The notes: a model not told the origin generated them from the sequence alone. Shown: positions 1 through 8,336, numbered from the stretch's first letter. The stretch: DNA of 16,684 nucleotides from Chitinophagaceae bacterium (GCA_947472635.1 CANJDY010000020.1:1-16684), one strand, 5' to 3'. Numbers and translations are program-made.

Positions 1-552
1 GGCCAAAATGGTGTAGTTAGTCAAAACTCCAATAAATTAATTACTAAAAACATACATCCGAAATCAACTATTGCGGATGTGCCAACCAGCTATAAAAAAG
101 ATCTAGGGCTGGTTAATTTTGTTACACCCAAGCCAAAAATTACTCCACCAGTAGTTACACCAGCTGCTAAACGAACATTTACATCGGTGGTAGATTCTTT
201 ACAAAGTGTAACCAAAGACTTTTTGTTGGTGCACCATATGTTTGATAAAGTAAGGATTTTTAAAGATGACCATGGCGCATATAAAGATTTAGTAGCGCGA
301 GTAAGCAATTTGCGCGGTGCTAAAATAGTCATTGTATCTGCTACAGATTGTATAGGAACTGATAAATACAACGAAGCGCTATCTGCCAGAAGATCTCAAA
401 AAATTAAAACAGACTTGGCTAAATATGGCGGTAATGAAATTGTTTTAATACCGGTGGGAGAGAAGCAATTAGTAATGGAATGTTTAGATTCAGATAAGGA
501 TAAAAATAAACAAGTACAGAATAGGTATAGTTATGTATTTATAATACAATAG
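1..552 (+). CDS. OmpA-family protein, C-terminal part (5' end outside window)
   Basis: The reading frame is open from base 1, so the GTG at 79 is not a convincing start and the gene very likely begins upstream. The last ~110 residues look like an OmpA/MotB-type peptidoglycan-binding domain. A VSATDCIGTDKYNEALSARR stretch matches the family pattern TDxxGxxxYNxxLSxRR, including the Asp and Arg that in the family contact diaminopimelate. It is followed by a 'VGE' turn and a terminal NRYSYVFI where the family usually has NRRV. The visible N-terminal part is rich in Lys, Pro and Thr and looks like a linker. By family, it would anchor an outer-membrane or periplasmic protein to the cell wall. The upstream domains, and so the specific role, cannot be seen. 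No terminator is evident after the stop. Confidence 0.72.
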   Translation, partial: GQNGVVSQNSNKLITKNIHPKSTIADVPTSYKKDLGLVNFVTPKPKITPPVVTPAAKRTFTSVVDSLQSVTKDFLLVHHMFDKVRIFKDDHGAYKDLVARVSNLRGAKIVIVSATDCIGTDKYNEALSARRSQKIKTDLAKYGGNEIVLIPVGEKQLVMECLDSDKDKNKQVQNRYSYVFIIQ

Positions 553-707
553 CAGCGATATTTTTTATTCCTAACGAGATGAAAATAGGCATTCGTAAAA
601 TGACAGATTGTTCAAAATAAATATAACAATTTAATTAGTAGAAAAAAATTGCAATATATAGGCGGATCATTCATTCTTGAGTACAGCACACATTAAAAAT
701 TCAAATC

Positions 708-1073
708 ATGAAATTTAATTTTACACAGTTGTTCCAAAGAGTAAAAAAAAGTACAGCTAAAGAAATGCACTATCGCATCAAGGTAGAAGTCAGCTTTTTA
801 GCCAATTTTTTTGTGCACTTTGAAAGATCGATCCGCATCCCTGTCATTCAGGAATTGTATGCTACCGAATGGAATACTGAACTGAATTTTCCGGAGGGGT
901 ACAATGTGGGGTTTAAAGTATTTGTGCGCAACCCTTCAGGTTTAAAAGGGGCAAGCGTAACACTTAGTATTGAAAATATGAATGACGATGGCGGAATCTT
1001 GGTTAAAAAATTTGAACTCAATAATGCTAGTCCTGATACGGATGCCGAATGGTTCAGGCTTTCTGTACAATAA
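708..1073 (+). CDS. hypothetical protein, 121 aa
   Basis: I do not recognise this protein. It starts at an ATG preceded by an A-rich leader and ends at TAA. The N-terminus is basic (FQRVKKSTAKEMHYRIKVEV) with no signal peptide or membrane segment. The middle and C-terminal parts alternate hydrophobic and polar residues (VGFKVFVRN, ASVTLSIEN) as in a beta-sandwich, and the C-terminal third is acidic. Codon use and base composition resemble the neighbouring genes, which supports real coding. It stands alone between the OmpA-domain gene (156 bp upstream) and a 523-bp non-coding gap, so context gives no function. A small cytoplasmic beta-rich domain is all that can be inferred. Confidence 0.6.
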   Translation: MKFNFTQLFQRVKKSTAKEMHYRIKVEVSFLANFFVHFERSIRIPVIQELYATEWNTELNFPEGYNVGFKVFVRNPSGLKGASVTLSIENMNDDGGILVKKFELNNASPDTDAEWFRLSVQ

Positions 1074-1596
1074 ATAATTTAGTGTAGCATTCCCCAACTG
1101 TACCACCTACTATAGTTTCCGTTCCAAAAAAGTATGAAAATATTTTTTAGCCGCAGATATAACTGTAAATGAAATATATTTTTTATTAATTCTTGTAGTA
1201 TGCCCTTTTGAATAGTTAATTCTATTGCCAAAACCCTACAACGCCTTACTTCAATTCTCGACTCCAACTATTTGATTACTTCAATGTAATTTCAAAAAAT
1301 CAATTTCCCACTTATTCGAAAAAAAAGTAATTTAACCTGCAATTTGAATGTCTATTGTACCTATTCTAAAGCTGGGTATATTCTGCTGCAAAGAGTATAT
1401 TTGCTTTTTAAAATATGTTCGTAAGTTTGAAATTGCATTTCCCCCAGTCAAGCCTGGGTGGTATACACCTATAATCAAGCGTTGCTATCCAATATTCCCA
1501 GTCGTTTTGTTTGGGTGCAAATGGAGGAAGCGGGGGACAAGTTTTAAAAACAAGTTTTACTCAGCCAATGAGTGATTTTTTAAAAACTAGTATTTT
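1074..1596 (+). other. 523-bp intergenic region with leader of the barrel gene
   Basis: No convincing gene lies here. Short open frames on both strands (1079-1267 minus, 1348-1575 plus) encode low-complexity Cys/Lys/aromatic-rich peptides with no recognisable motif, and are probably chance. The best signal is the promoter candidate at 1400-1429, which would give a leader of roughly 160 nt before the barrel gene. No terminator hairpin for the upstream gene is visible. Confidence 0.5.
1400..1429 (+). promoter_or_regulatory. Bacteroidota-type promoter candidate for the barrel/GLPGLI pair
   Basis: TTTG at 1400-1403, an 18-nt spacer and TAAGTTTG at 1422-1429 match the -33 TTTG and -7 TAnnTTTG consensus described for the primary sigma factor of Bacteroidota, with suitable spacing. 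Transcription would start near 1435. The -33 TTTG is itself the end of a second -7-like element, TATATTTG (1396-1403), which has no good -33 partner of its own. Confidence 0.5.
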
Positions 1597-4419
1597 ATGA
1601 GCCAACCAAATAGTATAAAAATATTATTTCTTACTACCTGCCTATTGGCTGTTAATCTTTTAACCGCCCAAAATATTTTGATTGAAGGATCTATTACAGA
1701 TAGTACTTTACACAAACCCCTGATTTCAGCTACCATTTCATTGGCGCGTGCCAAAGATTCTTCTTTAATCAGTTTTACAAGAACGAATGAAGCTGGATTT
1801 TTTCAGTTAAAAAATGTAGTAGCGGGTAAATACCTACTATCTGTTTCTTATGTGGGTTACCATCCTTTATGGCTTGCTTGTAAAGTCGGCTCTTCTGCAA
1901 AATTGTCTTTGGGCAATATTTATATGGTAGATACCAGTAAAATGGCCAATATTGATATTATTGCTAAAAGACCTCCGGTAGTAATTAATAACGATACCAT
2001 TGAATTTAATTCCGAAAATTTTAAAACATTGCCCAATGCGGTAGTGGAAGATATGTTAAAAAAGATGCCGGGTATTGAAGTGGATAAATCTGGTGCCATT
2101 ACCGTAAATGGAAAATCAGTTTCAAAAGTTTTTGTGAATGGGAAAGAATTTTTTACCGGAGATCCGAAAATGGCCACCCGCAATTTGCCTGCCGATGCGG
2201 TTGATAAAATACAGGTATTTGATAAAAAATCTGACCAGTCTATGTTTACCGGTTTTGATGACGGCAATGAGCAAACCAGTATTAATATTAAATTAAAAAA
2301 AGATAGGAATCATTCAACCTTTGGTAAGTTGAGTGCAGCAGCTGGAACTCCCAGCAGATGGGATGCTCAGGGCAATATGAATCGTTTAAATGATGATGAA
2401 CAAATGTCAGTGATCGCAATGGCCAATAATACCAATCGGCAGGGATTTTCTTTTGGTGATATCGTCAATTTTTCAGGTGGTGGAGGGGGTATGCGTCCGG
2501 GTGGTGGAGGTGGTATGATGATGGTTAGTGGAGGTGGAGATGCAGGAGGATTAGCCGGTATGGGGGGCGGTACTTCACAAGGCGTTGCCAACACGTATGC
2601 AGGAGGAGGGAATTATTCTAATGTATTCAAAAATAAAAACAGTGATTTGAATGCAAATATTTCAGGAAGTGATATTGATCGAAATATAACTAGCAAATCC
2701 TTTATTCAAAACCTTACGCCAGGCAATTTTTTTAACCAAAATTCAAATTCTTATACCCAGTCAAAAGACCTGCAAGGGAAATTTGGTAGCACTTTAGATC
2801 AAAAGGTATCTGATAAATTCTCTTTTAAATTTACTCCCAATATCACCACTCAACACTCAAATTCTTCAGCAATATCTTCCGCAACGACCGTTTTGCCAGA
2901 TGGTAAAATAGCTAATACATCTCAAACAAGTTCTTCTACTGAATCAGATGCATTCAATGCTTCCGGAAATTTGTTGTTGAGGAAAAAATTCGCCAAAAAA
3001 GGTCGCACCATTTCATCGACGATTACTTTTGGATACAATGAATCCACTTCCAATGGGTATCAACTGTCAAATCTAAAAACATACCTAAATTCAATCATCA
3101 CCAAAGACTCTTTGATGGATCAGCAAAATGTTAGAAATGGCAGTTCTTCTAGCTATTCCGCCAATTTGGTATATACGGAGCCACTGAGTAAAAAATCTTT
3201 ATTAGAATTTAATTCCTTTGTAAGTAAAACTGATGGGGCCAGCCATAAAAAAGTATATGATGTCAATAAATTGAGTGGTCAATACGATTTATTGAATAGT
3301 CGATTAACCAATGAATATGAAAGCAATTATCTGTATTCAGGTGGAGGTATGAATTTTAGGACCAATCAAAAATTGTTTAGTTTTTCTTCAGGGGTTTCCT
3401 TGCAAAATACCCAAATCAATGGAGCGAACATTAATACGCAGGTAAAAGTGAACCAACATGTCACTGACTTGCTTCCCGCTGCTATGTTGCAGTTTAATTT
3501 TTCGCGCACTAAAAACTTAAACTTCAATTACCGGACCTCTACTTCTCAACCTTCTTTAACGCAGTTGCAACCCGTATTGGACCTAAGCAATATCAACAAT
3601 CCATATATGGGTAATCCGAATTTAAAAAGAAGTTATACGCATAATCTAAATCTCAGGTTCTTTTCCTCAAAATTCATTTCACAAAAAAACTTTTTCGCCT
3701 TCTTAAATGCATCTATGTCTAATAATTCTATCGTAAATTATGATAGTATTTTGCCTAATCGTACCATATTATCCAAGCCTGTAAACGTTAATGGGGTGTA
3801 TAGGATTAATGGAAACGCCAACTATGGGTTCGGTTTGAAAAAAATTCATTCAAGACTAAATGTTGGATTAAATGCAGGCCTCAATAACAATGTTTCCTAC
3901 TCCAATGGAGCTTTGAATACCATTGTGATTAAAAGTGTAGGCCCTTCTTTTACTTACAATTACCTGCTAAATGATGTAGTTGATATTAATCTTACAACAA
4001 GGTACTCCTATAGCATTACCAATAATGCAAAAAATCCTTCCTTAAATACCCATTATCTAACTAGGATGTATTCGGCAGATATTACCAATTATTTACCCTG
4101 GGGCTTTGTGCTAAATCAGTCAATGAATTACACCATTAATTCTGGGCGAGCGGCGGGATATAATACCGCCATTCCAATATGGAATGCTTTTTTCTCTAAA
4201 TTTTTCCTGAAAAACAAACGTGCAGAGTTGAAGTTTAGTGCCTATGATCTCTTAAACAAAAGTGCAGGTATTAGCCGTACGGTATCTCAATCTCAAATTA
4301 TAGACCAGCAATACAATGTGATTAGCCAGTATTTTTTAATAGGGATTACCTATAGTTTACAAAAATCCGGATTGGCGGGTGGAAATGGTGGGCGCTCTTT
4401 TATGATGAGAATGGATTAA
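1597..4419 (+). CDS. TonB-dependent receptor-like outer-membrane beta-barrel protein
   Basis: The 940-residue product has a signal peptide (residues 1-25, hydrophobic ILFLTTCLLAVNLLTAQ). A carboxypeptidase-regulatory-like beta-sandwich follows at about 28-110 (GSITDSTLHKPLISATISL, then FQLKNVVAGKYLLSVSYVGY). A plug-like segment is at about 115-235 (NAVVEDMLKKMPGIEVDKSG, FVNGKEFFTGDP). From about 240 to the end the sequence is rich in Asn, Ser and aromatic residues in amphipathic strands, typical of the Bacteroidota outer-membrane barrel family PF14905. Residues 294-338 form a Gly/Met-rich insertion, probably a surface loop. No TonB box was identified. The GLPGLI gene starts 38 bp downstream and is almost certainly co-transcribed; such pairs are common in Bacteroidota, but their substrate is usually unknown. 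Cargo cannot be assigned here. A SusD partner is absent, so this is not a classical polysaccharide-utilisation pair. Confidence 0.88.
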   Translation: MSQPNSIKILFLTTCLLAVNLLTAQNILIEGSITDSTLHKPLISATISLARAKDSSLISFTRTNEAGFFQLKNVVAGKYLLSVSYVGYHPLWLACKVGSSAKLSLGNIYMVDTSKMANIDIIAKRPPVVINNDTIEFNSENFKTLPNAVVEDMLKKMPGIEVDKSGAITVNGKSVSKVFVNGKEFFTGDPKMATRNLPADAVDKIQVFDKKSDQSMFTGFDDGNEQTSINIKLKKDRNHSTFGKLSAAAGTPSRWDAQGNMNRLNDDEQMSVIAMANNTNRQGFSFGDIVNFSGGGGGMRPGGGGGMMMVSGGGDAGGLAGMGGGTSQGVANTYAGGGNYSNVFKNKNSDLNANISGSDIDRNITSKSFIQNLTPGNFFNQNSNSYTQSKDLQGKFGSTLDQKVSDKFSFKFTPNITTQHSNSSAISSATTVLPDGKIANTSQTSSSTESDAFNASGNLLLRKKFAKKGRTISSTITFGYNESTSNGYQLSNLKTYLNSIITKDSLMDQQNVRNGSSSSYSANLVYTEPLSKKSLLEFNSFVSKTDGASHKKVYDVNKLSGQYDLLNSRLTNEYESNYLYSGGGMNFRTNQKLFSFSSGVSLQNTQINGANINTQVKVNQHVTDLLPAAMLQFNFSRTKNLNFNYRTSTSQPSLTQLQPVLDLSNINNPYMGNPNLKRSYTHNLNLRFFSSKFISQKNFFAFLNASMSNNSIVNYDSILPNRTILSKPVNVNGVYRINGNANYGFGLKKIHSRLNVGLNAGLNNNVSYSNGALNTIVIKSVGPSFTYNYLLNDVVDINLTTRYSYSITNNAKNPSLNTHYLTRMYSADITNYLPWGFVLNQSMNYTINSGRAAGYNTAIPIWNAFFSKFFLKNKRAELKFSAYDLLNKSAGISRTVSQSQIIDQQYNVISQYFLIGITYSLQKSGLAGGNGGRSFMMRMD

Positions 4420-4457
4420 AAATGCTAAATTTATAAAGTCAATCAAAATAGAAAAAC

Positions 4458-5276
4458 ATGAAAATAACATTTTTGATATCCGCCTTGGTACTTGGCAGCT
4501 GTACTGTATCAGTTGCTCAAATGAAAGAAGGAAAAATTGTATATGAGCGGGTAATGAATATGCGTCGAAACATTACAGATCCTGAAATGAGGGCTAGAAT
4601 TCCTGAATCCAGAACTGATAAATTTGAACTATTATTCAATGAGCAATCAAGTATATTTAAATCGATCATTGAAGAAGATGCACCAGATCCCTTTGCCAGT
4701 AGCGGTGGCGATAGAGGTGGGCAGCGTATGATGTTTAGGATGCCTTCAACTATCACCTATACTGATCTACAGGCTCAAATGCAATATGAAGCTCGTTCAT
4801 TATTTGAAAAAGACTTTTTGGTAGTTGATTCAGTGCGAAAAATAAATTGGAAAATATCTGAGGAAACAAAGGTGATTGCAAAACATCTTTGTAAAAAAGC
4901 TACTACTACCACCATGGGGCAAATGATGCGAATGAATTTTGGAGGACCGCCTGCTGGTGGTCCTAGGAGAGATTCTGCAAGGGTTGACAATAAACCCAAA
5001 GAGATAGAGGTAGTGGTTTGGTATGCGGAAGATATTCCTGTTGCTGTAGGGCCTGAAAGTTTTTCCGGTTTACCGGGTGCTATCCTAGAAGTAAATTCAG
5101 ATAATGGGGCATCTATTACGGCTGCCGTAGAAATTTCAGGCAAGTATTCAAAAAAGGAATTGGTAAAGCCAACCAAGGGAGAAATAATGACGAGGCCTCA
5201 ATTTATGGATAGCATGAAAAAAATTATGGAAGAAATGCAAAAAAACGGTCCCATTCGTTTTAACAGGTCAAATTAA
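4458..5276 (+). CDS. GLPGLI family secreted protein
   Basis: The 272-residue product carries the family signature: residues 188-209 read VWYAEDIPVAVGPESF followed by SGLPGAI, where GLPGAI is the variant of the naming GLPGLI motif. The N-terminus is an export signal. Cleavage could follow SVA-Q at residue 20 (signal peptidase I), or Cys15 in LGSC could act as a lipobox, so a lipoprotein is possible. Between the signal and the motif are YERVMNMRRN and Met/Gly/Arg/Pro-rich stretches (about 83-96 and 151-170). The family is widespread in Bacteroidota and its biochemical function is not established. The gene follows the barrel gene by 38 bp on the same strand, so the product probably acts in the periplasm or at the outer membrane as a partner of the barrel. 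Confidence 0.88.
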   Translation: MKITFLISALVLGSCTVSVAQMKEGKIVYERVMNMRRNITDPEMRARIPESRTDKFELLFNEQSSIFKSIIEEDAPDPFASSGGDRGGQRMMFRMPSTITYTDLQAQMQYEARSLFEKDFLVVDSVRKINWKISEETKVIAKHLCKKATTTTMGQMMRMNFGGPPAGGPRRDSARVDNKPKEIEVVVWYAEDIPVAVGPESFSGLPGAILEVNSDNGASITAAVEISGKYSKKELVKPTKGEIMTRPQFMDSMKKIMEEMQKNGPIRFNRSN

Positions 5277-5352
5277 AATTGGCAGGTTTGAATGAATAGT
5301 TCAAGGAAATGGTGTTAAGCTTCCCTGGTATAAAAATTGAGTTGTTTTTGTA

Positions 5353-5934
5353 TTAGAAAAAAGCCATCCAATACATTATAAGTAGGCCGATAACTGCCAG
5401 CACAATTCCGGCAACCCTTTTCTTTTTTATAAATAGTAACAGCATTAATCCGGTCAAAGATATGAGCACCATTAAAATGGCTGCAATGTCAATTAGCAAA
5501 AGCCATATTTTACCAGCATCTCTTCCTTTGTGTAAGTCATTTACAAAACCCATGAATCCCTGGCTGGTAATCATTAGTTGAAAGGAGGCATTTGTTCGAT
5601 TGATGAAAGCGTCCGCTTCGTAGCCGGGTGCTTTAAATGAAATGCTGATTTCTGATTCGTCAATACGGAAATCACTTACCGCACCCTTCACCTTGTATCG
5701 GTTTCTAAAAAATTCTACGGTGGCTAATTTGTCAATTTTTGAACTGTCTTTTGCACTCACCCAGGCTGCATTGATCGTACCCTTCAGTTCTGTAGTAGTT
5801 GCCTTTGATTGAAAATAATCAGCATGATTGAGTGTTAATCCGGTAGCAGAAAAAAACAGTACAATTACAAAACTTATCATGGATAAATAAATATGTAACC
5901 ACCTCGAAATTCTGGCAAATGTTTTCTTATCCAT
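5353..5934 (-). CDS. PepSY-associated transmembrane protein
   Basis: This 193-residue membrane protein starts with a short cytoplasmic segment (RISRWLHIYLS), then a first helix at about 15-35 ending in FSATGLTLNH, a periplasmic PepSY-like part at about 40-135, and a conserved-looking NDLHKGRDAGKIW leading into helices at about 143-169 and 173-193. His14, His38 and His135 sit at the membrane boundaries and are candidate heme ligands, as in PepSY-TM ferric reductase-like proteins. Its ATG lies 2 bp after the stop of the ApbE-DUF2271 gene, so the two form an operon. The likely role is transmembrane electron transfer to or from a periplasmic flavin domain, inferred from family and context. It converges with the GLPGLI gene, and no clear terminator lies in the 76-bp gap. 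Confidence 0.82.
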   Translation of the reverse strand: MDKKTFARISRWLHIYLSMISFVIVLFFSATGLTLNHADYFQSKATTTELKGTINAAWVSAKDSSKIDKLATVEFFRNRYKVKGAVSDFRIDESEISISFKAPGYEADAFINRTNASFQLMITSQGFMGFVNDLHKGRDAGKIWLLLIDIAAILMVLISLTGLMLLLFIKKKRVAGIVLAVIGLLIMYWMAFF

Positions 5935-5936
5935 GG

Positions 5937-7472
5937 TTAATCTTTCTTTCTATATTCTACTGAAGCTGCTGCCACTTCAGCATTTGCGCCCAAGTCAAAT
6001 TTAAAAGGTATTTCACCCATTTTTATTTCCTGACTCATTAATTGATAGGTTCCATGCTCTCTTGCCACCTCTATATGTATAGTATACAGGCCATTTTTTA
6101 CATCCTCTCCCTTGTCATCTTTGCCATCCCACTTAATGGTATATTTTCCGGCAGATCGGGTGGCACTGGCGATGGATGCCATATTTCCTGCTTCAGCAGA
6201 AAATTTATTATTGTTTGCTTTGTACCAGGCTCTAAGTTCATGAAGCCAACGAGGCTTGTTGTACCAAACGGATACGGTGCGAATGGAATTTTTGTTGATG
6301 TCTTCTACCCAAATTGCTACAAAAGGTCTTCTTGCCCCTCCTTGAATTTGATTCAATTCCAAATTGATTAATAATTCCAAGCCTGAATTCCGCTGGTCAA
6401 TTTTAGGGATAGATGAGGAAACAGATTTATTTTTTTTAGTAGCTATCTCATAATTTTTCCATCCTTTGCTTTCAATGCGCTCACCATCTTTTGTGATGAT
6501 TAAATATTCAGCACCTGCTATTTGTTGGGCTAATTGGATGCTAGCTTCAGTTGTTAAAACATTAAAAGCTGTTGCCAAAGCACCTGCATCTGTTGCATGA
6601 TTGGCTATTACGGTAGCAGAAATGATTTGATTAACCGGTATGCCTGTTCTTGGGTCAACGATATGGGAATACCATTGTCCATTAATTAATTCACCTCTTC
6701 TATAATTTCCACTGGTGGCAATTGCTTTGTTATTTATTTTAATGTAGTCTAACCATTCATCATTGACTGCAGCTGCTTTCGGGTCTACAATTCCAATTGA
6801 CTCATTTATATCACCGGCCACAACAATATCACCTCCTATATTTAGTACAACTGATTTTATTTCTTTATTTTTCAGGACTTCATCTGCAGCATGTTTAATA
6901 ATGTAACTTTTTACAAAACTATTGAGCATTAATGGCTCATTACTCAGGTGTATGGCAGTTTTGGCTGATTGATTGAGCAGCCAATGCCTTTGTTGTACTT
7001 TTGATACAGCCCCTTGAATTTCAATACTAGTGGGAATTGTTTGTTGTATAGCAGCTGATTTCCATAGTTGGGTAATGATTTCGGCAGAAGGATCTAAAGC
7101 ACCGTTGGTTTTAGCCCTCCATTCATCCATCAACTGTAATACCTCAAACAGATCGTTGGAAATTTTTACAGGAATATCTTTTGTTTTCATCCAATTGCTA
7201 AATTCACTATTGAGATCGTAGGCGCTCAATATTTTTGAAAGTCTTTTAATTTCATTCAAAGCAGTTTTTTCAGCAATAGCACCCTGTTGATTGGAGGTAG
7301 CAGTAACTTTTATTTCAAATGAAGTACCTAATATATTTTCATATTGGTATATGAAAGTTTTTGGTGCTACTGTTGGATCTTTTTTTGTCAATGAATTTCC
7401 TACTGCAGTAAGTAGTAATAGTAGTCCGGTTAAAATGGTTTTGTAACGGAAGAGGTAATTTTTTTGAAACAT
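5937..7472 (-). CDS. FAD:protein FMN transferase (ApbE) fused to DUF2271
   Basis: ApbE enzymes transfer FMN from FAD onto Thr or Ser of extracytoplasmic redox proteins in an Mg-dependent reaction. The 511-residue product has an N-terminal hydrophobic signal or anchor (10-24), then an ApbE domain at about 38-345. Within it are LNIGGDI (210-216), ATSGNYRRG (252-260), SHIVDPRTGIPV (269-280) and ATDAGALATAFNVL (293-306), which correspond to the family's nucleotide- and metal-binding motifs. The usual DLGGxAKGY segment is diverged to LNSFVKSYIIKHAADE (183-198), keeping a Lys. The C-terminal region (about 363-508) matches DUF2271: VSVWYNKPRWLHELRAWY, KYTIKWDGKDDKGEDV and IEVAREHG. ApbE alone is typically about 330-350 residues, so this is a fusion. 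It lies 2 bp before the PepSY gene. The SAT at 436-438 could be the flavin acceptor (see findings). Confidence 0.88.
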   Translation of the reverse strand: MFQKNYLFRYKTILTGLLLLLTAVGNSLTKKDPTVAPKTFIYQYENILGTSFEIKVTATSNQQGAIAEKTALNEIKRLSKILSAYDLNSEFSNWMKTKDIPVKISNDLFEVLQLMDEWRAKTNGALDPSAEIITQLWKSAAIQQTIPTSIEIQGAVSKVQQRHWLLNQSAKTAIHLSNEPLMLNSFVKSYIIKHAADEVLKNKEIKSVVLNIGGDIVVAGDINESIGIVDPKAAAVNDEWLDYIKINNKAIATSGNYRRGELINGQWYSHIVDPRTGIPVNQIISATVIANHATDAGALATAFNVLTTEASIQLAQQIAGAEYLIITKDGERIESKGWKNYEIATKKNKSVSSSIPKIDQRNSGLELLINLELNQIQGGARRPFVAIWVEDINKNSIRTVSVWYNKPRWLHELRAWYKANNNKFSAEAGNMASIASATRSAGKYTIKWDGKDDKGEDVKNGLYTIHIEVAREHGTYQLMSQEIKMGEIPFKFDLGANAEVAAASVEYRKKD

Positions 7473-7546
7473 AGTATCGGGGTTAAAAATGGTTTGTTTA
7501 ATTTACAAGTAAGGTAGATTTTTATTGTGGTTATAGCAGCCTTGCA

Positions 7547-8278
7547 TTAGAGTCCTTCTGCCATCGTGCGCATTTGAATTTCAATAATTCTTGAGCCAGG
7601 AGATTGTGTACAGGCGAGCAACACAGCAGCAGCTACGTCAGTGGCATCCAGCATTTCAGATTTTTCAACACCTTCTTGGGTGCGTCCTTTCCCGATGGCA
7701 AATTCGGTTTTTACCCCGCCAGGGCATATCACACCCACTTTAATTCCCTTGGTTCTAAGTTCTTTATCTAGTGCCTGGGCAAAACCCACCTGTGCAAATT
7801 TAGTGGAACAGTAAACTGCTTGGCCTGGATAGCCATTAATTCCAGCCATGGAAGAAAGCAGTAGAATGGTACCACTGCCTTGTAGAATCATGTGGGGTAC
7901 TACGAACCGGGTAAACAAAAAACTGGAGCGCATGTTGGTATCCATCATTGCATCGTATTCAGCAACTGAAGTGTCCACAAGGTCTTTATAATTTCCTATT
8001 CCCGTATTGTTGAGCAGGATATCAATTCTTCCAAATTTTTTCATCGCGGCGCCAACTGTTTGGATGGCCGTTTCTTCCTCGCTGGCATCTCCCACCACAT
8101 AGATGGCCTCAGTTCCCTGTCCTTTGAATTCGTTTACCAAATCCTTCAGTCGATCCTCTCTGCGGGCTGTTATTACCAGTTGTGCACCCTCGGTAGCCAA
8201 TATCCTTGCAGCGGCTTCTCCAATACCTGAGCTGGCACCTGTAATGATGGCAACTTTGCCGGTTAATTTTCCTGCCAT
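7547..8278 (-). CDS. short-chain dehydrogenase/reductase (classical SDR)
   Basis: The 243-residue product has classical SDR architecture: the Rossmann motif TGASSGIG (13-20), an NNTG (90-93) in place of the usual NNAG, a structural or catalytic Asn in DTNMRSS (113-119), catalytic Ser at about 142-143 (LLSSMAG), the YCSTK active site (Tyr156, Lys160), and PGGVKT after strand 6. Arg39-Arg40 after the second strand suggests a preference for NADP(H), as inferred from the family. The substrate cannot be told from sequence. The gene is 131 bp downstream of alanine dehydrogenase and 74 bp upstream of the ApbE fusion, on the same strand. The gaps are wide enough for separate transcription, though no clear promoter or terminator was found in them. 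Confidence 0.9.
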   Translation of the reverse strand: MAGKLTGKVAIITGASSGIGEAAARILATEGAQLVITARREDRLKDLVNEFKGQGTEAIYVVGDASEEETAIQTVGAAMKKFGRIDILLNNTGIGNYKDLVDTSVAEYDAMMDTNMRSSFLFTRFVVPHMILQGSGTILLLSSMAGINGYPGQAVYCSTKFAQVGFAQALDKELRTKGIKVGVICPGGVKTEFAIGKGRTQEGVEKSEMLDATDVAAAVLLACTQSPGSRIIEIQMRTMAEGL

Positions 8279-8300
8279 AATAAAATTAGTTACTATAAAA

Positions 8301-8336
8301 GCATTGCAATATACGACCGAAAGTAATATTGTATGC
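8301..8336. repeat. imperfect inverted repeat between ald and SDR gene
   Basis: GCATTGCAATATAC (8301-8314) and GTAATATTGTATGC (8323-8336) are imperfect reverse complements sharing GCAT, CAATAT and the outer bases, around an 8-nt centre. It lies 23 bp upstream of the SDR start. It could be an operator or a weak mRNA hairpin. There is no T-tract on the minus side, so it is not a standard terminator. Confidence 0.3.

Noticed and set aside
1348..1575. 75-codon open frame upstream of the barrel gene
   Set aside because: Composition is rich in Cys, Lys and aromatic residues with no motif; it overlaps the best promoter candidate for the barrel gene and is probably its leader.
2367..2594. Pro-rich minus-strand frame inside the barrel gene
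   Set aside because: It is the complement of the Gly-rich loop codons (GGN read as CC-rich proline codons), a shadow of the real gene.
5850..5858. SATG in the PepSY protein's first helix as an FMN attachment site
   Set aside because: The residues lie within the membrane helix and follow the normal PepSY-TM helix pattern; order and position do not fit the (S/T)GAT acceptor motif.
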